The notes under the pieces were generated by a model, which was not told where the DNA came from, did not search any database, and was given only the letters and a program-made list of their open reading frames with translations. The position numbers were made by a program, and so were the translations under genes. Source: Paraburkholderia bryophila (GTDB lineage Bacteria > Pseudomonadota > Gammaproteobacteria > Burkholderiales > Burkholderiaceae). From it: 64,000 nt of DNA. The stretch lies in NCBI RefSeq assembly GCF_013409255.1, contig NZ_JACCAS010000001.1, positions 1,054,001 to 1,118,000 of the forward strand. Direction: 5' to 3'. The first letter of the stretch is position 1. Every line of letters begins with the position of its first letter. Shown piece by piece: positions 52,007-59,939 of this stretch.

Positions 52007-53584
52007 ATGAACATTCAAACGACCAACACGACGGTACGGACAACCCTGATGGCGACAAGCATTGCCGCGATGCTCACGCTGGCCGCTTGCGGCGGTTCCG
52101 GCAGCCTCAGTTCCGGCACCGGCAGCAACGGCAGCGGCTCCGCCGGCGGCACACTTTCAACCAGCGGCAGCGGCTCGATGGGCTCGGGCGGCTCCGGCAC
52201 CTCGGGCACCACCGTCGGTTCGTCCGGCACGAGCGGCACGTCGGGCAGCTCCGGCACCAGCGGCACCTCGGGCACCAGCGGCACGACCCCGGTTGCGAAC
52301 GCGCTCGGCACGGTGGTGGACAACGGCGGCGGAATCATCGGCGATGCCGGCCAGACGGTGTCGAGCATCGGCAGCGTAATCGGCTCGCAAAACCTGCCGG
52401 GCGTCAGCTCGCAAACCACGCAAGCCGCCGGCGGCATCGTGCAGCAAGCCGGCGCCGCGGTGTCGACGCTCGGCGGCGGCGTCTCGCAAGGTCTCGGCCA
52501 ACTCGGCACCGGCGGCAACGCGGTCGGCACGACGGTGTCGAGCCTGGGTGGCGTCGTGGGTCATGTCGGCGGCGCCGTGACGGATGCCGGCAGCCTCGTG
52601 ACGAGCCTCGGCAGCGGCCCGCTCGCGCCGTTGTCGGCGATCACTTCGCCGCTCGGCGGCGTCGTCACGACGCTCGGCGGTGCAGTCACCAACGGCGGCA
52701 GCACGCTCACCAACGCGCTCTCGACCGGCCCGGTCCAGCAAGTCACGCAAACCCTCAGCACCGCGATCACGCCGATCACGACGATGGTGGCGGCAACCAC
52801 GCAAACGGTCGGCAACACCACCGGACTCGGCGCACCGCTGAACTCGCTGCTGTCGAAAGTGGGCGGCGGGCTCGGCACGGCCGGCGCGCTGTTGACCGCA
52901 ACCGGCGGCAACCCGATCACGGCCGCGCTCGGCCATACGGTGACCGATACCGGCACCACGGTCGCATCGGTGGGCGGCCTGCTCACCGGCGGCAGCGGCG
53001 GCAATCCGCTCGCACCGCTTACCAGCGTGCTCGGCGGACTGGGCGGCGGGACGGGCAGCGGGCCGCTCGCTCCGCTCACCAGCGTGCTCGGTGGCCTGTC
53101 CGGTGGCAGCGGCAGCAGCCCGCTCGCCCCGCTCACCAGCGTGCTCGGTGGTTTGACCGGCGGCGCCGGCAGCAGCCCGCTTGCCCCGCTCACCAGCGCC
53201 CTCGGCGGTTTGACCGGCGGCGCCGGTGGCAGCCCGCTCAGTGGCTTGACCGGCGCACTCGGCGGCGCAAGCGGCGGCAGCAGCCCGCTCGCCCCCGTCA
53301 CCGGCTTGCTGTCGAGCGTGACGGGCGGCCTGTCCGGCGCAGCCGGCGGCGGCAGCGGCCCGCTCGCACCGGTCACCGGCCTGTTGTCGGGCGTCACCAA
53401 CGCGCTCGGCGGCGTCGCCACCACGGCCGCCGCCACGACGGCCTCGACGACCACCGCCGCCACGACCAACTCCGGCGCGGGCCTGTCGCTGTCGAGCACC
53501 TCCGGCAAAGGATCGGGCAGCAACCCGCTGGCGCCGGTGACCTCGCTGGTCGGCGGACTGCTCGGCGGACTGGGCAAGAAGTAA
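52007..53584 (+). CDS. Repetitive Gly/Ser/Thr-rich lipoprotein, collagen-like segment (paralogue A)
   Basis: The 525-residue protein has a lipoprotein signal (LTLAAC, Cys at residue 28). A Gly/Ser/Thr region follows with eight uninterrupted G-[S/T]-[S/T] triplets (residues 71-94), giving collagen-like periodicity without Pro. The middle part resembles the next gene (GPVQQ-T-LSTAITPI and TGLGAP). The C-terminal half has tandem PLAPLTSVLGGL repeats of about 19 residues. The product is presumably at the cell surface. Start at 52007 follows CCGAGGGCGAC; an ATG at 51989 lacks a Shine-Dalgarno sequence. It is driven by the sigma54 promoter just upstream. Function unknown; a surface structural or adhesive role is inferred. 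Confidence 0.85.
   Translation: MNIQTTNTTVRTTLMATSIAAMLTLAACGGSGSLSSGTGSNGSGSAGGTLSTSGSGSMGSGGSGTSGTTVGSSGTSGTSGSSGTSGTSGTSGTTPVANALGTVVDNGGGIIGDAGQTVSSIGSVIGSQNLPGVSSQTTQAAGGIVQQAGAAVSTLGGGVSQGLGQLGTGGNAVGTTVSSLGGVVGHVGGAVTDAGSLVTSLGSGPLAPLSAITSPLGGVVTTLGGAVTNGGSTLTNALSTGPVQQVTQTLSTAITPITTMVAATTQTVGNTTGLGAPLNSLLSKVGGGLGTAGALLTATGGNPITAALGHTVTDTGTTVASVGGLLTGGSGGNPLAPLTSVLGGLGGGTGSGPLAPLTSVLGGLSGGSGSSPLAPLTSVLGGLTGGAGSSPLAPLTSALGGLTGGAGGSPLSGLTGALGGASGGSSPLAPVTGLLSSVTGGLSGAAGGGSGPLAPVTGLLSGVTNALGGVATTAAATTASTTTAATTNSGAGLSLSSTSGKGSGSNPLAPVTSLVGGLLGGLGKK
52988..53266 (+). repeat. Tandem repeats of about 57 bp in lipoprotein A
   Basis: Five consecutive units start at 52988 (54 bp), 53042, 53099, 53156 (57 bp each) and 53213 (54 bp, diverged). 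The consensus peptide is (S/T)GGxGSxPLAPLTSVLGGL. Looser copies with PLAPVTGLL follow to 53400. The high DNA identity of the middle units suggests recent expansion or recombination. Confidence 0.88.
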
Positions 53585-53784
53585 GCCGCCCACGCGATTC
53601 GCAGGCAGTCACACCGTAACGACACCACACGCACTACAAGGAACGGCAAACCGGAACGCGGCCCACAGGCCGCACCCGGTTGCCCGACCTCGGCTGAACT
53701 GGGCCGCGTCGCTCAGAAACCCGTTGCAACGGCGCACTTGACCAACCGCACACACGACACACCCAGAAGACACAGAGGAGCACC

Positions 53785-55206
53785 ATGTCCACTCATCGTT
53801 TTTTTACTCTCCATGCGGCGTGCGCGACCGTGTCGTCGTTGCGCGCACCGTTGATCGCCGTCGCGGTCGCCAGCGTACTCGCCGCGTGTGGCGGCAGCAC
53901 CGTCAGCGCACCACCGACTACCTCAGGCACCGGTAGCGGCGGCGGCTCGGGTTCGGGCGGCAGCGGCTCCGGCACCGTTGCGACCACCAGCACGAGCGGC
54001 CTCGTCACCGCCGCCGCGCAAACCACCAGCGACCTCGGCAACACGATCGCCTCGACGACCATTCCCGGCCTCAGCCCGCAAGTCACCCAAGGGCTGGGCA
54101 ACGCGGTGTCGAGCACCAGCGGCACGCTCAATGCGGCCGCCAACGCGGTCAGCAACGGCCTCGGTCAGATCGGTACGAGTTCCAATCCGGTCGGCGCGAC
54201 AGTGGGCGGTCTCGGCTCCGTGGTCAGTTCGACGAGCGGTGTCGTGCAAGGCCTGAGCACCGCGGTCGGCGGTCTCGGCACCGGCAATCTCGCGCCGCTG
54301 TCGCCGCTCACCACGCCGTTGGCCGGTGCGCTCGCCACTACCGCCGGTGCGCTGAACGCGGGCGGCGCGACGCTCGGCAACGTGGTCAACTCCGGGCCGG
54401 TGCAACAGATCACCCAGCCGCTCAGCACCGCGATCACACCGATCGTGACGACCGCCGGACTCGTCACGCAGACGGTCGGCACGCAGACCGGGCTCGGTGC
54501 GCCGGTGGGCGGCGTGCTCGCGCAAGTGGGCGGCGCGTTGAGCTCGGCCGCCTCGCAAGTGGGCTCGGCGACCAGGAATCCGGTCGGCGCGGACCTCGGC
54601 ACGCTGGTCGGCTCGCTCGGCAATACCGTGACGAACGCTGGCGGCCTCGTCAATCCGAACGGCCCGAATGGCGCGATGCCGATTCCTGGGCTGATCACGA
54701 GTCTGGTCGGCAGCACCAATGTGGGCGTGGTCAATGGGCCGCCGGCGAACAGCAGCCCGCTGGCGCCGCTGCAAAGCACGCTGGCAAGCCTCGGTCTCGG
54801 CAGCAACCCGGTCGGCTCGCTGTCGACGCTGCTCGGCGGCACGCCGCTCTCCGGTCTGACGTCGGCACTCGGCGGCACGCCGTTGGGCGCGCTGAGTTCG
54901 GGATTGAGCGGCTCGCCGCTGAGTTCGTTGACGTCGGTGCTGGGCGGCACGCCGCTGGGCTCATTGACGTCCGCGTTGGGCGGCGCGGGTAGCGGCGCAG
55001 GTCCGCTGTCGTCGCTGACGGGCGCGCTGGGCGGCGTCACCGGCAGCGCAAGCGGCAGCGGCCAGGCGCTCGCGCCGGTCACCGGACTGGTCGGGCAACT
55101 GACCAGCACGCTCAGTTCGGCGGCCGGGTCGACCAGCGGCTCGAGCAGCCCGACGGGCGGCCTGACGACGCTGCTCGGCGGTCTGCTGCCGGCCAGCCAT
55201 AAGTAG
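53785..55206 (+). CDS. Repetitive Gly/Ser-rich lipoprotein (paralogue B)
   Basis: The 473-residue protein has a long signal ending in the lipobox VLAAC (Cys at residue 35) and then Gly/Ser repeats (TGSGGGSGSGGSGSG). A region collinear with paralogue A follows (GPVQQITQPLSTAITPIVTT, TGLGAPVGGVL). The C-terminal part has degenerate GGTPL(S/G)xLTSALGG repeats (about residues 350-400). It ends LLPASHK. AGAGGAGCACC precedes the ATG at 53785. It lies 200 bp after paralogue A with no obvious terminator or second -24/-12 site between, so both may share one transcript. Function unknown. Confidence 0.83.
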   Translation: MSTHRFFTLHAACATVSSLRAPLIAVAVASVLAACGGSTVSAPPTTSGTGSGGGSGSGGSGSGTVATTSTSGLVTAAAQTTSDLGNTIASTTIPGLSPQVTQGLGNAVSSTSGTLNAAANAVSNGLGQIGTSSNPVGATVGGLGSVVSSTSGVVQGLSTAVGGLGTGNLAPLSPLTTPLAGALATTAGALNAGGATLGNVVNSGPVQQITQPLSTAITPIVTTAGLVTQTVGTQTGLGAPVGGVLAQVGGALSSAASQVGSATRNPVGADLGTLVGSLGNTVTNAGGLVNPNGPNGAMPIPGLITSLVGSTNVGVVNGPPANSSPLAPLQSTLASLGLGSNPVGSLSTLLGGTPLSGLTSALGGTPLGALSSGLSGSPLSSLTSVLGGTPLGSLTSALGGAGSGAGPLSSLTGALGGVTGSASGSGQALAPVTGLVGQLTSTLSSAAGSTSGSSSPTGGLTTLLGGLLPASHK

Positions 55207-55519
55207 TCCACCTAACGGCATCGGTGAATGCCGCGCGCAGGGTTGATCCGGCGAGACGCACTTCTGGGTACGTCTCGCCGGAGCGCGGAGACCAGAGACC
55301 AGAGACATCGGGCATCGAACGAAGCAGTTTAAGCATCACGCATAAGCAGTCCGATTCATCACGTGCTCCGCGCTTGCGCCGTCGACGCTCAAGCTCCACG
55401 GAGCGCGTGACGTAATACAAGCAAGCATGGCAGTATGCGTCGAGCCACAGATAAGCGATCGCGACCCGCCCGGCCAGGCGGCACGCCGCAGCACAAGAAC
55501 GGCATACGAGGAAAATCCG
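55207..55519 (+). other. Intergenic region between lipoprotein B and the TpsB gene
   Basis: This 313-bp gap has a strong hairpin near its start (listed separately) and a short direct repeat (GAGACCAGAGACCAGAGAC). A GGCACG-like stretch near 55480 has the wrong -24/-12 spacing for sigma54. No other promoter is clear. Confidence 0.4.
55247..55282 (+). terminator. Hairpin, terminator- or attenuator-like
   Basis: A 12-bp perfect stem (TCCGGCGAGACG with CGTCTCGCCGGA) has a 12-nt loop, 40 bp past lipoprotein B. There is no T-run, so it could end transcription weakly, stabilise the upstream mRNA or reduce read-through into the TpsB gene. Confidence 0.6.
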
Positions 55520-57226
55520 ATGAAACTCGGGTACGGCAGCAAATGGACCATCGTGCTCGCGGCGCTCGCGGCGAGCGCCATGCAGGTGGAGGCACAAGCC
55601 CAGGCACGTCCGGGCGGCGCCGTCGGCGGCAATCCGCTCGACTCGCTGCCGCAGATCAAGGCGCCCGACAAAGGACCCAACGTGACCGTGCAGGTCGCGC
55701 CGCAAGCTCCCCAACTTCAGGAACTGCTCGCCCGCCATCTGACGCCTTCGCGCGTGCAGGTCGAGGGCGTGAAGTCGATTCCGTTCGACGAAGTCGCGGC
55801 GCGCTTCACGCCGCTAGTCGGCAAGGACACCACGATCGGCGATCTGATCCAGGTTGCCAACGGCGTGACCAAGCTTTACCAGGACCGCGGCTATGCGCTC
55901 TCGTTCGCGTTCATTCCGGCGCAGACCTTCGAAGGCGGCGTGGTGCGCGTGACCGTGGTGGAAGGCTACGTGTCCACGGTCAAGGTGACAGGCAAACCCG
56001 GCGCGGTCGAAGACAAGATCCGCGCGATCGCCGACCACATCGTCGCCGACCGGCCGTTGCGGCGCGCCACCTTCGAACGCTATATCAACGTGCTCGGCCT
56101 GCTGCCGGGCGTGAAGGTCGCGGCGAACGTGCCGCCGCCGCAGAACACCGACGGCGCCACCACGCTCGAACTGAACGTGGACCGCAAGCCGTTCGATGTC
56201 AGCATGGGGATCGACTTCAATCACCCCGGCGTGCAAGGACTGCTGACCGCCACGGAGAACGGCCTGACCGCGCTCGGCGAACAGTTGAGCGTGTCGGCGT
56301 TGCTGCCGAAGGGCCGCGACAACGTCACCTATCTCGCCGCGCACGCGGCGGTGCCGATCGGCAGCAACGGGCTGATCGCGAAGATCGACGCGACCCACTA
56401 TCGCGGCAATCCGGTCGACAACCCCGGCCTGCCCTCTTACATCGGGCGCACGGTGATCAACGACAAGGTGGGCGGCTCGCTCGCCTACCCGATCCTGCTG
56501 AGCAACACGCAGAGCGTGATCGGCACGGCGTCGGTGTACGCATCGCACGACGAGGATCGCTACAACAACACGGTAAGCGGCGCGCAGATCGGCCTGCGTT
56601 CGCAGGTGCGCGTCATGCAATTGCAGGCCGATTACACCAACGTGCAAACCGGCCAGGTGCGTCGCGCGAGTATCAACGTGGCGAAGGCGTTCGATATTCT
56701 CGGGGCGTCGAAATCCGGCGACTCGAACGTGCCCGGTTCGCCGGTCACGAACCCGGCGTCGATCACCTTCGTGCGCACCGGCGCAAGCTTCTCGCAAAGC
56801 AACGACTGGCCGATGAAGATCGGCACCGCGGTGTCGCTGACGGGACAATACAGCGCCGTCTCGCTGCCGACCTCGGAACAGATCTCGTTCGGCGCGCAAC
56901 GTTTCGCGCAGGGCTATCAACCGGGCGAAGCGTCGGGCGATTCCGGCTGGGGCGCGATGTTCGAAATCAACCGTCCGTTCACGCCGGGCTTCACCTATCT
57001 GCGCACGCTCACGCCGTATGTGTCGTTCGACCTGGCGCGCGTGTATCTGCATGCGGGCACGCCGTCGCCGTCGCGGCTTTCTTCGATCGCGTTCGGCTTC
57101 CGGATCTCCGATGCGAAGTACTACAGCCTGGATCTGTCGGTGGCCAAGGCGATCGGCGATGCGCCGGTGGAAAGCGCATCGCGCGCGCCGCGCGTCAACG
57201 CGACGTTCTCGTACCAGTTGAATTGA
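55520..57226 (+). CDS. TpsB-type (FhaC/ShlB/HecB) outer-membrane transporter
   Basis: The 568-residue Omp85-superfamily protein has a signal peptide (about residues 1-27). A POTRA domain pair follows at about 70-210, with VQVEGVKSIPFDEVAARFTPL, ANGVTKLYQDRGYALSFAFIPAQ and VRVTVVEGYV. The ShlB-type beta-barrel has DVSMGIDFNHPGVQG and FGAQRFAQGYQPGEASGDSGW (the VRGY-like loop region). It ends NATFSYQLN, with the last residue Asn and not Phe. TpsB proteins export TpsA exoproteins across the outer membrane; no TpsA gene lies nearby, only the two repetitive lipoproteins. ACGAGGAAAATCC precedes the ATG at 55520. Confidence 0.92.
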   Translation: MKLGYGSKWTIVLAALAASAMQVEAQAQARPGGAVGGNPLDSLPQIKAPDKGPNVTVQVAPQAPQLQELLARHLTPSRVQVEGVKSIPFDEVAARFTPLVGKDTTIGDLIQVANGVTKLYQDRGYALSFAFIPAQTFEGGVVRVTVVEGYVSTVKVTGKPGAVEDKIRAIADHIVADRPLRRATFERYINVLGLLPGVKVAANVPPPQNTDGATTLELNVDRKPFDVSMGIDFNHPGVQGLLTATENGLTALGEQLSVSALLPKGRDNVTYLAAHAAVPIGSNGLIAKIDATHYRGNPVDNPGLPSYIGRTVINDKVGGSLAYPILLSNTQSVIGTASVYASHDEDRYNNTVSGAQIGLRSQVRVMQLQADYTNVQTGQVRRASINVAKAFDILGASKSGDSNVPGSPVTNPASITFVRTGASFSQSNDWPMKIGTAVSLTGQYSAVSLPTSEQISFGAQRFAQGYQPGEASGDSGWGAMFEINRPFTPGFTYLRTLTPYVSFDLARVYLHAGTPSPSRLSSIAFGFRISDAKYYSLDLSVAKAIGDAPVESASRAPRVNATFSYQLN

Positions 57227-57544
57227 GGCTCGCGCGATATGCGCTTGAGCGGTGGTTGATCGAAGCCTGATCGAAGCTTTATCGAGGCTTGAGCAATGCC
57301 TGAGCCGCGAAAGTGCCGCGTTCTGATTAGAGGGTCCACTATCAAACGACGCGCGCACTTTCACGTATTCTGCGCTGACGATGTGCGGCCGGCGGCGCGC
57401 AACCCGCACGCCGCCACCCAAGCGAAGCAGAGAACCTGAGGGGCCGTACAAGGCATCACGGCGGCAGAAACCCGGCAAGCCGCCCGAGATGCCGATAACG
57501 CTGCGCGACCATGATCGCGCTGTCTTTAATCAAGGAGGAAGACA
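57227..57544 (+). other. Intergenic region before the DUF2147 gene
   Basis: This 318-bp gap begins with short direct repeats (TGATCGAAGC twice, 57258-57277). No -24/-12 promoter, T-rich terminator or short gene is recognised. Confidence 0.35.
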
Positions 57545-58030
57545 ATGATGCAATTCACACAACGCGCGCGTGCCATCGCGCTTCGCACCGCCAAACAGGC
57601 CGCGCTCGCCGGCGTATTGCTGGCCAGCGCCATGACCGCCATGGCGCAAACCACCAGCCCGGTCGGCATGTGGCAAACCATCGACGATCACACCGGCCAG
57701 CCCAAGGCGCTCGTGCAGATCGCACAAGACGGCGGCGGCTCGCTCACCGGCAAGGTGGTCAAGGGGCTCGGACCAAACGACCAGCCGGATCGCCGCTGCA
57801 CCGCCTGCACCGACGCGCGCAAGGATCAGCCGATTCTCGGCATGACGATCATCAACGACATGAAGAAGGACGGCGACGGCTGGGATCACGGGCAGATTCT
57901 CGACCCGGAAAACGGCAAGCTCTACAAGTGCAAGATGCACCTGGAAGATGGCGGCAACAAGCTGGTGGTGCGCGGCTATATCGGCATTGCGCTGCTGGGC
58001 CGCTCGCAGACGTGGGTCCGTCAGCAGTAA
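57545..58030 (+). CDS. DUF2147-family secreted protein
   Basis: The 161-residue protein has a signal peptide (about residues 1-35, LASAMTAMAQ). A DUF2147 domain follows with VGMWQTIDDHTGQPKALVQI, the paired Cys RRCTACTDARKDQPILGM and GYIGIALLGRSQTWVR. Members are periplasmic, lipocalin-like beta-barrel proteins of unknown function. A strong AGGAGGAAGAC precedes the ATG at 57545. It closes the group begun by the repetitive lipoproteins and is followed by a terminator. Confidence 0.9.
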   Translation: MMQFTQRARAIALRTAKQAALAGVLLASAMTAMAQTTSPVGMWQTIDDHTGQPKALVQIAQDGGGSLTGKVVKGLGPNDQPDRRCTACTDARKDQPILGMTIINDMKKDGDGWDHGQILDPENGKLYKCKMHLEDGGNKLVVRGYIGIALLGRSQTWVRQQ

Positions 58031-58074
58031 GAAAACGCGAGACCGCTTTGGCGCGGCCTGGATTGAAGCATAAA

Positions 58075-58113
58075 AAAACGGCCGACGATTGCCATCGTTC
58101 GGCCGTTTTGTTT
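58075..58113 (+). terminator. Rho-independent terminator after DUF2147 gene
   Basis: The stem AAAACGGCCGACGAT pairs with ATCGTTCGGCCGTTTT (one bulged T) across TGCC and runs into TTTTGTTT. It lies 45 bp past the stop and also faces the convergent gene. Confidence 0.85.
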
Positions 58114-58139
58114 ATGTGAAGTGAGTGGGATCCGTGTCG

Positions 58140-58589
58140 TCATGCAGCGTGCTTGAAAGGCGACCCAAAAGCGAATGGCGAGACCGGCAGCGGTGTCGTG
58201 GGAGCCGGTTTGTACACGGCCGGCGCGACGGTGCGGCTTGGGTCGGTGTCGACGCTCTTCTGTTCCGCGCCCGGATGCGTTCGCATGCGCGCTTCCATCA
58301 AATTGCAAAGCTCTTCGCTCGCTGCGCCGAACAGTTGCTCCGTCACGCGCTTGAGCACACCCGACGCATACCACGCCTTGAAGCGGCGATGGCAGGTCTG
58401 GTAAGACGGATATTTACGCGGCATGGCGGACCAGGTGGCGCCGCTGTACATGACCCACAGCACGCCATTCAGCACCGAACGGGTATTGGCAAGAGGCCGG
58501 CCGCGCAGTTCGGCGCGCGGCCGCAGTTCGGGGAGCAACGGTGCAACGCGTTGCCATTCTTCATCATTGATATCACGGTACGGATCCAT
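58140..58589 (-). CDS. Isolated IS5-type transposase N-terminal domain protein (possibly domesticated)
   Basis: The 149-residue protein has YRDINDEEWQRVAPLLPELRP, RSVLNGVLWVMYSGATWSAMP and SYQTCHRRFKAWYASGVLKRV, the N-terminal domain of IS5-group transposases (DUF4096-like). The DDE catalytic part is absent; instead there is a unique Pro/Ala-rich tail of about 40 residues. A strong GAAGGAGAAACCC precedes the ATG at 58589, and no terminal inverted repeats or target duplication are visible. This looks like a stably kept DNA-binding remnant, not an active element. Confidence 0.75.
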   Translation of the reverse strand: MDPYRDINDEEWQRVAPLLPELRPRAELRGRPLANTRSVLNGVLWVMYSGATWSAMPRKYPSYQTCHRRFKAWYASGVLKRVTEQLFGAASEELCNLMEARMRTHPGAEQKSVDTDPSRTVAPAVYKPAPTTPLPVSPFAFGSPFKHAA

Positions 58590-58751
58590 GGGTTTCTCCT
58601 TCGTCAGAACCACGAGAGAAGATATCCAGTCGTCCGCAGCCGGAATATAAGATCAATCCGAATCCTGAAAATACGTCGGCACTCGTCGCCTATTCGGTGA
58701 GCGGAGCGCGACCTATCGCAAAAGAATTGCCCGGCTGGTTGACGCGACCGC

Positions 58752-59849
58752 TCAGGTCAGCGACGTATCCACGATCCGACGCGGCGTATCGAGGTATTCC
58801 TTCGATTGCATTTCGACGATGCGCGAGACCGTGCGCGTGAATTCGTTCGCCATCGGGCCATCGACATAAAGCTCTTCCGGCGGCACCGCCGCCGACATCA
58901 GCAGCTTGACCTTGTGATCGTAAAACACGTCGATCAGCCACGTGAAGCGGCGCGCTTCCGACGCCATGCGCACCGACATCTGCGGCACGCCGGAGAGCAC
59001 CACCGCGTGAAAGCGGCTCGCCAGTTCGAGGTAGTCGTTCTGCGAACGCGGGCCACCGCAGAGCGTCGCGAAATCGAACCACACGACGCCGTCCGCTTTA
59101 CGCAGCGCCTTCAGCTCGCGCTTTTCGATGCGCAGGATCGGGCTCTCGTCGGGCACCGCGGCGAGGCGCGCGAACGCGTCGCGCAAGGCTTTGTCCGACG
59201 CCGCGCCGAGCGGCGTGTGATACACCTCGACCTGAGCCAGCGTGCGTTGCCGGTAGTCGATGCCGGCGTCGACGTTGACCACGTCGAGCTTGCTCTTGAT
59301 CAGTTCGATCGCCGGCAGCATGCGGTCGCGATGCAGGCCGTCCGGATACAGCGTGTCCGGATCGTAGTTGGACGTCATCACGAACTGCACACCGTTCTCG
59401 AACAGCTTGTCGAGCAGACGGTAGAGGATCATCGCGTCGGCGATATCCGACACGTGGAATTCGTCGAAGCAGATCAGCCGGTAGCGCTTCGCAATCCGGC
59501 GCGCGAGTTCGTCGAGCGGATCGGCGGTGCCTTTCAGCTCTTCCAGTTCGCGATGCACTTCGCGCATGAACTCGTGGAAATGCAGCCGCGTTTTGCGCTG
59601 CACCGGCACGATCATGTAGAAGCTGTCCATCAGGAAGCTCTTGCCCCGCCCTACGCCGCCCCACAAGTAGACGCCGCGCGGCAGGTCCGGATGAATGATC
59701 AGCTTCTTGAACGCATTCGAGCGGCGCGATTTGTACTCGGTCCACTCTTCAAAACACCGCTGCAGACGGTCGACCGCCGCGAGCTGCGCCGGGTCCGATT
59801 GATAGCCCCGCGTCTGCAGTTCTTTTTCGTAGTATTCGGTGACGTTCAT
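58752..59849 (-). CDS. zapE: Cell division ATPase ZapE (AFG1 family)
   Basis: The 365-residue P-loop ATPase has Walker A WGGVGRGKSFLMDSFY near residue 64 and Walker B LICFDEFHVSDIADAMIL near 130. Family blocks FVMTSNYDPDTLYPDGLHRDRMLPAI and RRFTWLIDVFYDHKVKLL are intact. ZapE interacts with FtsZ and affects Z-ring stability in gamma-proteobacteria. It lies downstream of lpdA, separated by a terminator; this neighbourhood is common in Burkholderiaceae. Confidence 0.96.
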   Translation of the reverse strand: MNVTEYYEKELQTRGYQSDPAQLAAVDRLQRCFEEWTEYKSRRSNAFKKLIIHPDLPRGVYLWGGVGRGKSFLMDSFYMIVPVQRKTRLHFHEFMREVHRELEELKGTADPLDELARRIAKRYRLICFDEFHVSDIADAMILYRLLDKLFENGVQFVMTSNYDPDTLYPDGLHRDRMLPAIELIKSKLDVVNVDAGIDYRQRTLAQVEVYHTPLGAASDKALRDAFARLAAVPDESPILRIEKRELKALRKADGVVWFDFATLCGGPRSQNDYLELASRFHAVVLSGVPQMSVRMASEARRFTWLIDVFYDHKVKLLMSAAVPPEELYVDGPMANEFTRTVSRIVEMQSKEYLDTPRRIVDTSLT

Positions 59850-59860
59850 TGTGTTGCTGC

Positions 59861-59899
59861 AAAAAAGAAAGGCGGGAGGGAGTGAACCCGCCCGCCTTT
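59861..59899 (-). terminator. Rho-independent terminator after lpdA
   Basis: Read on the minus strand, AAAGGCGGGCGGG pairs with CCCTCCCGCCTTT (one mismatch) across a 6-nt loop and runs into CTTTTTTG. It ends the sucA-odhB-lpdA transcript 40 bp past the lpdA stop and upstream of zapE. Confidence 0.85.
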
Positions 59900-59939
59900 G
59901 TGGTGATGCCGAATTGCGTTCAGTCAGGCGTGCGCGTGA

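Noticed and set aside
52988..53266. Regularly spaced repeats considered as a CRISPR array
   Set aside because: The units are contiguous, in frame and translated as PLAPLTSVLGGL repeats, with no unique spacers. No cas genes are present.
51820..53619. Long plus-strand frame of about 600 codons overlapping lipoprotein A in another phase
   Set aside because: It is Arg/His-rich with no signal or domain. It arises from the repetitive GC-rich codons of the true gene, which has a lipobox and a Shine-Dalgarno sequence.
52157..53649. Long minus-strand frames opposite lipoprotein A
   Set aside because: Antisense shadows of a Gly/Ser-rich gene; the products are Arg/Ala- or Pro/Val-rich repeats without start signals.
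55478..55495. GGCACG-like sequence before the TpsB gene as a sigma54 promoter
   Set aside because: The GG to GC spacing is 9 nt instead of the required 10.
55435..57478. Long frames on both strands overlapping the TpsB gene
   Set aside because: Both are out of phase with the POTRA and barrel motifs and are Arg-rich; the real frame has a signal peptide and conserved blocks.
58140..58589. Complete insertion sequence
   Set aside because: No DDE catalytic domain, terminal inverted repeats or target-site duplication could be seen around the gene.
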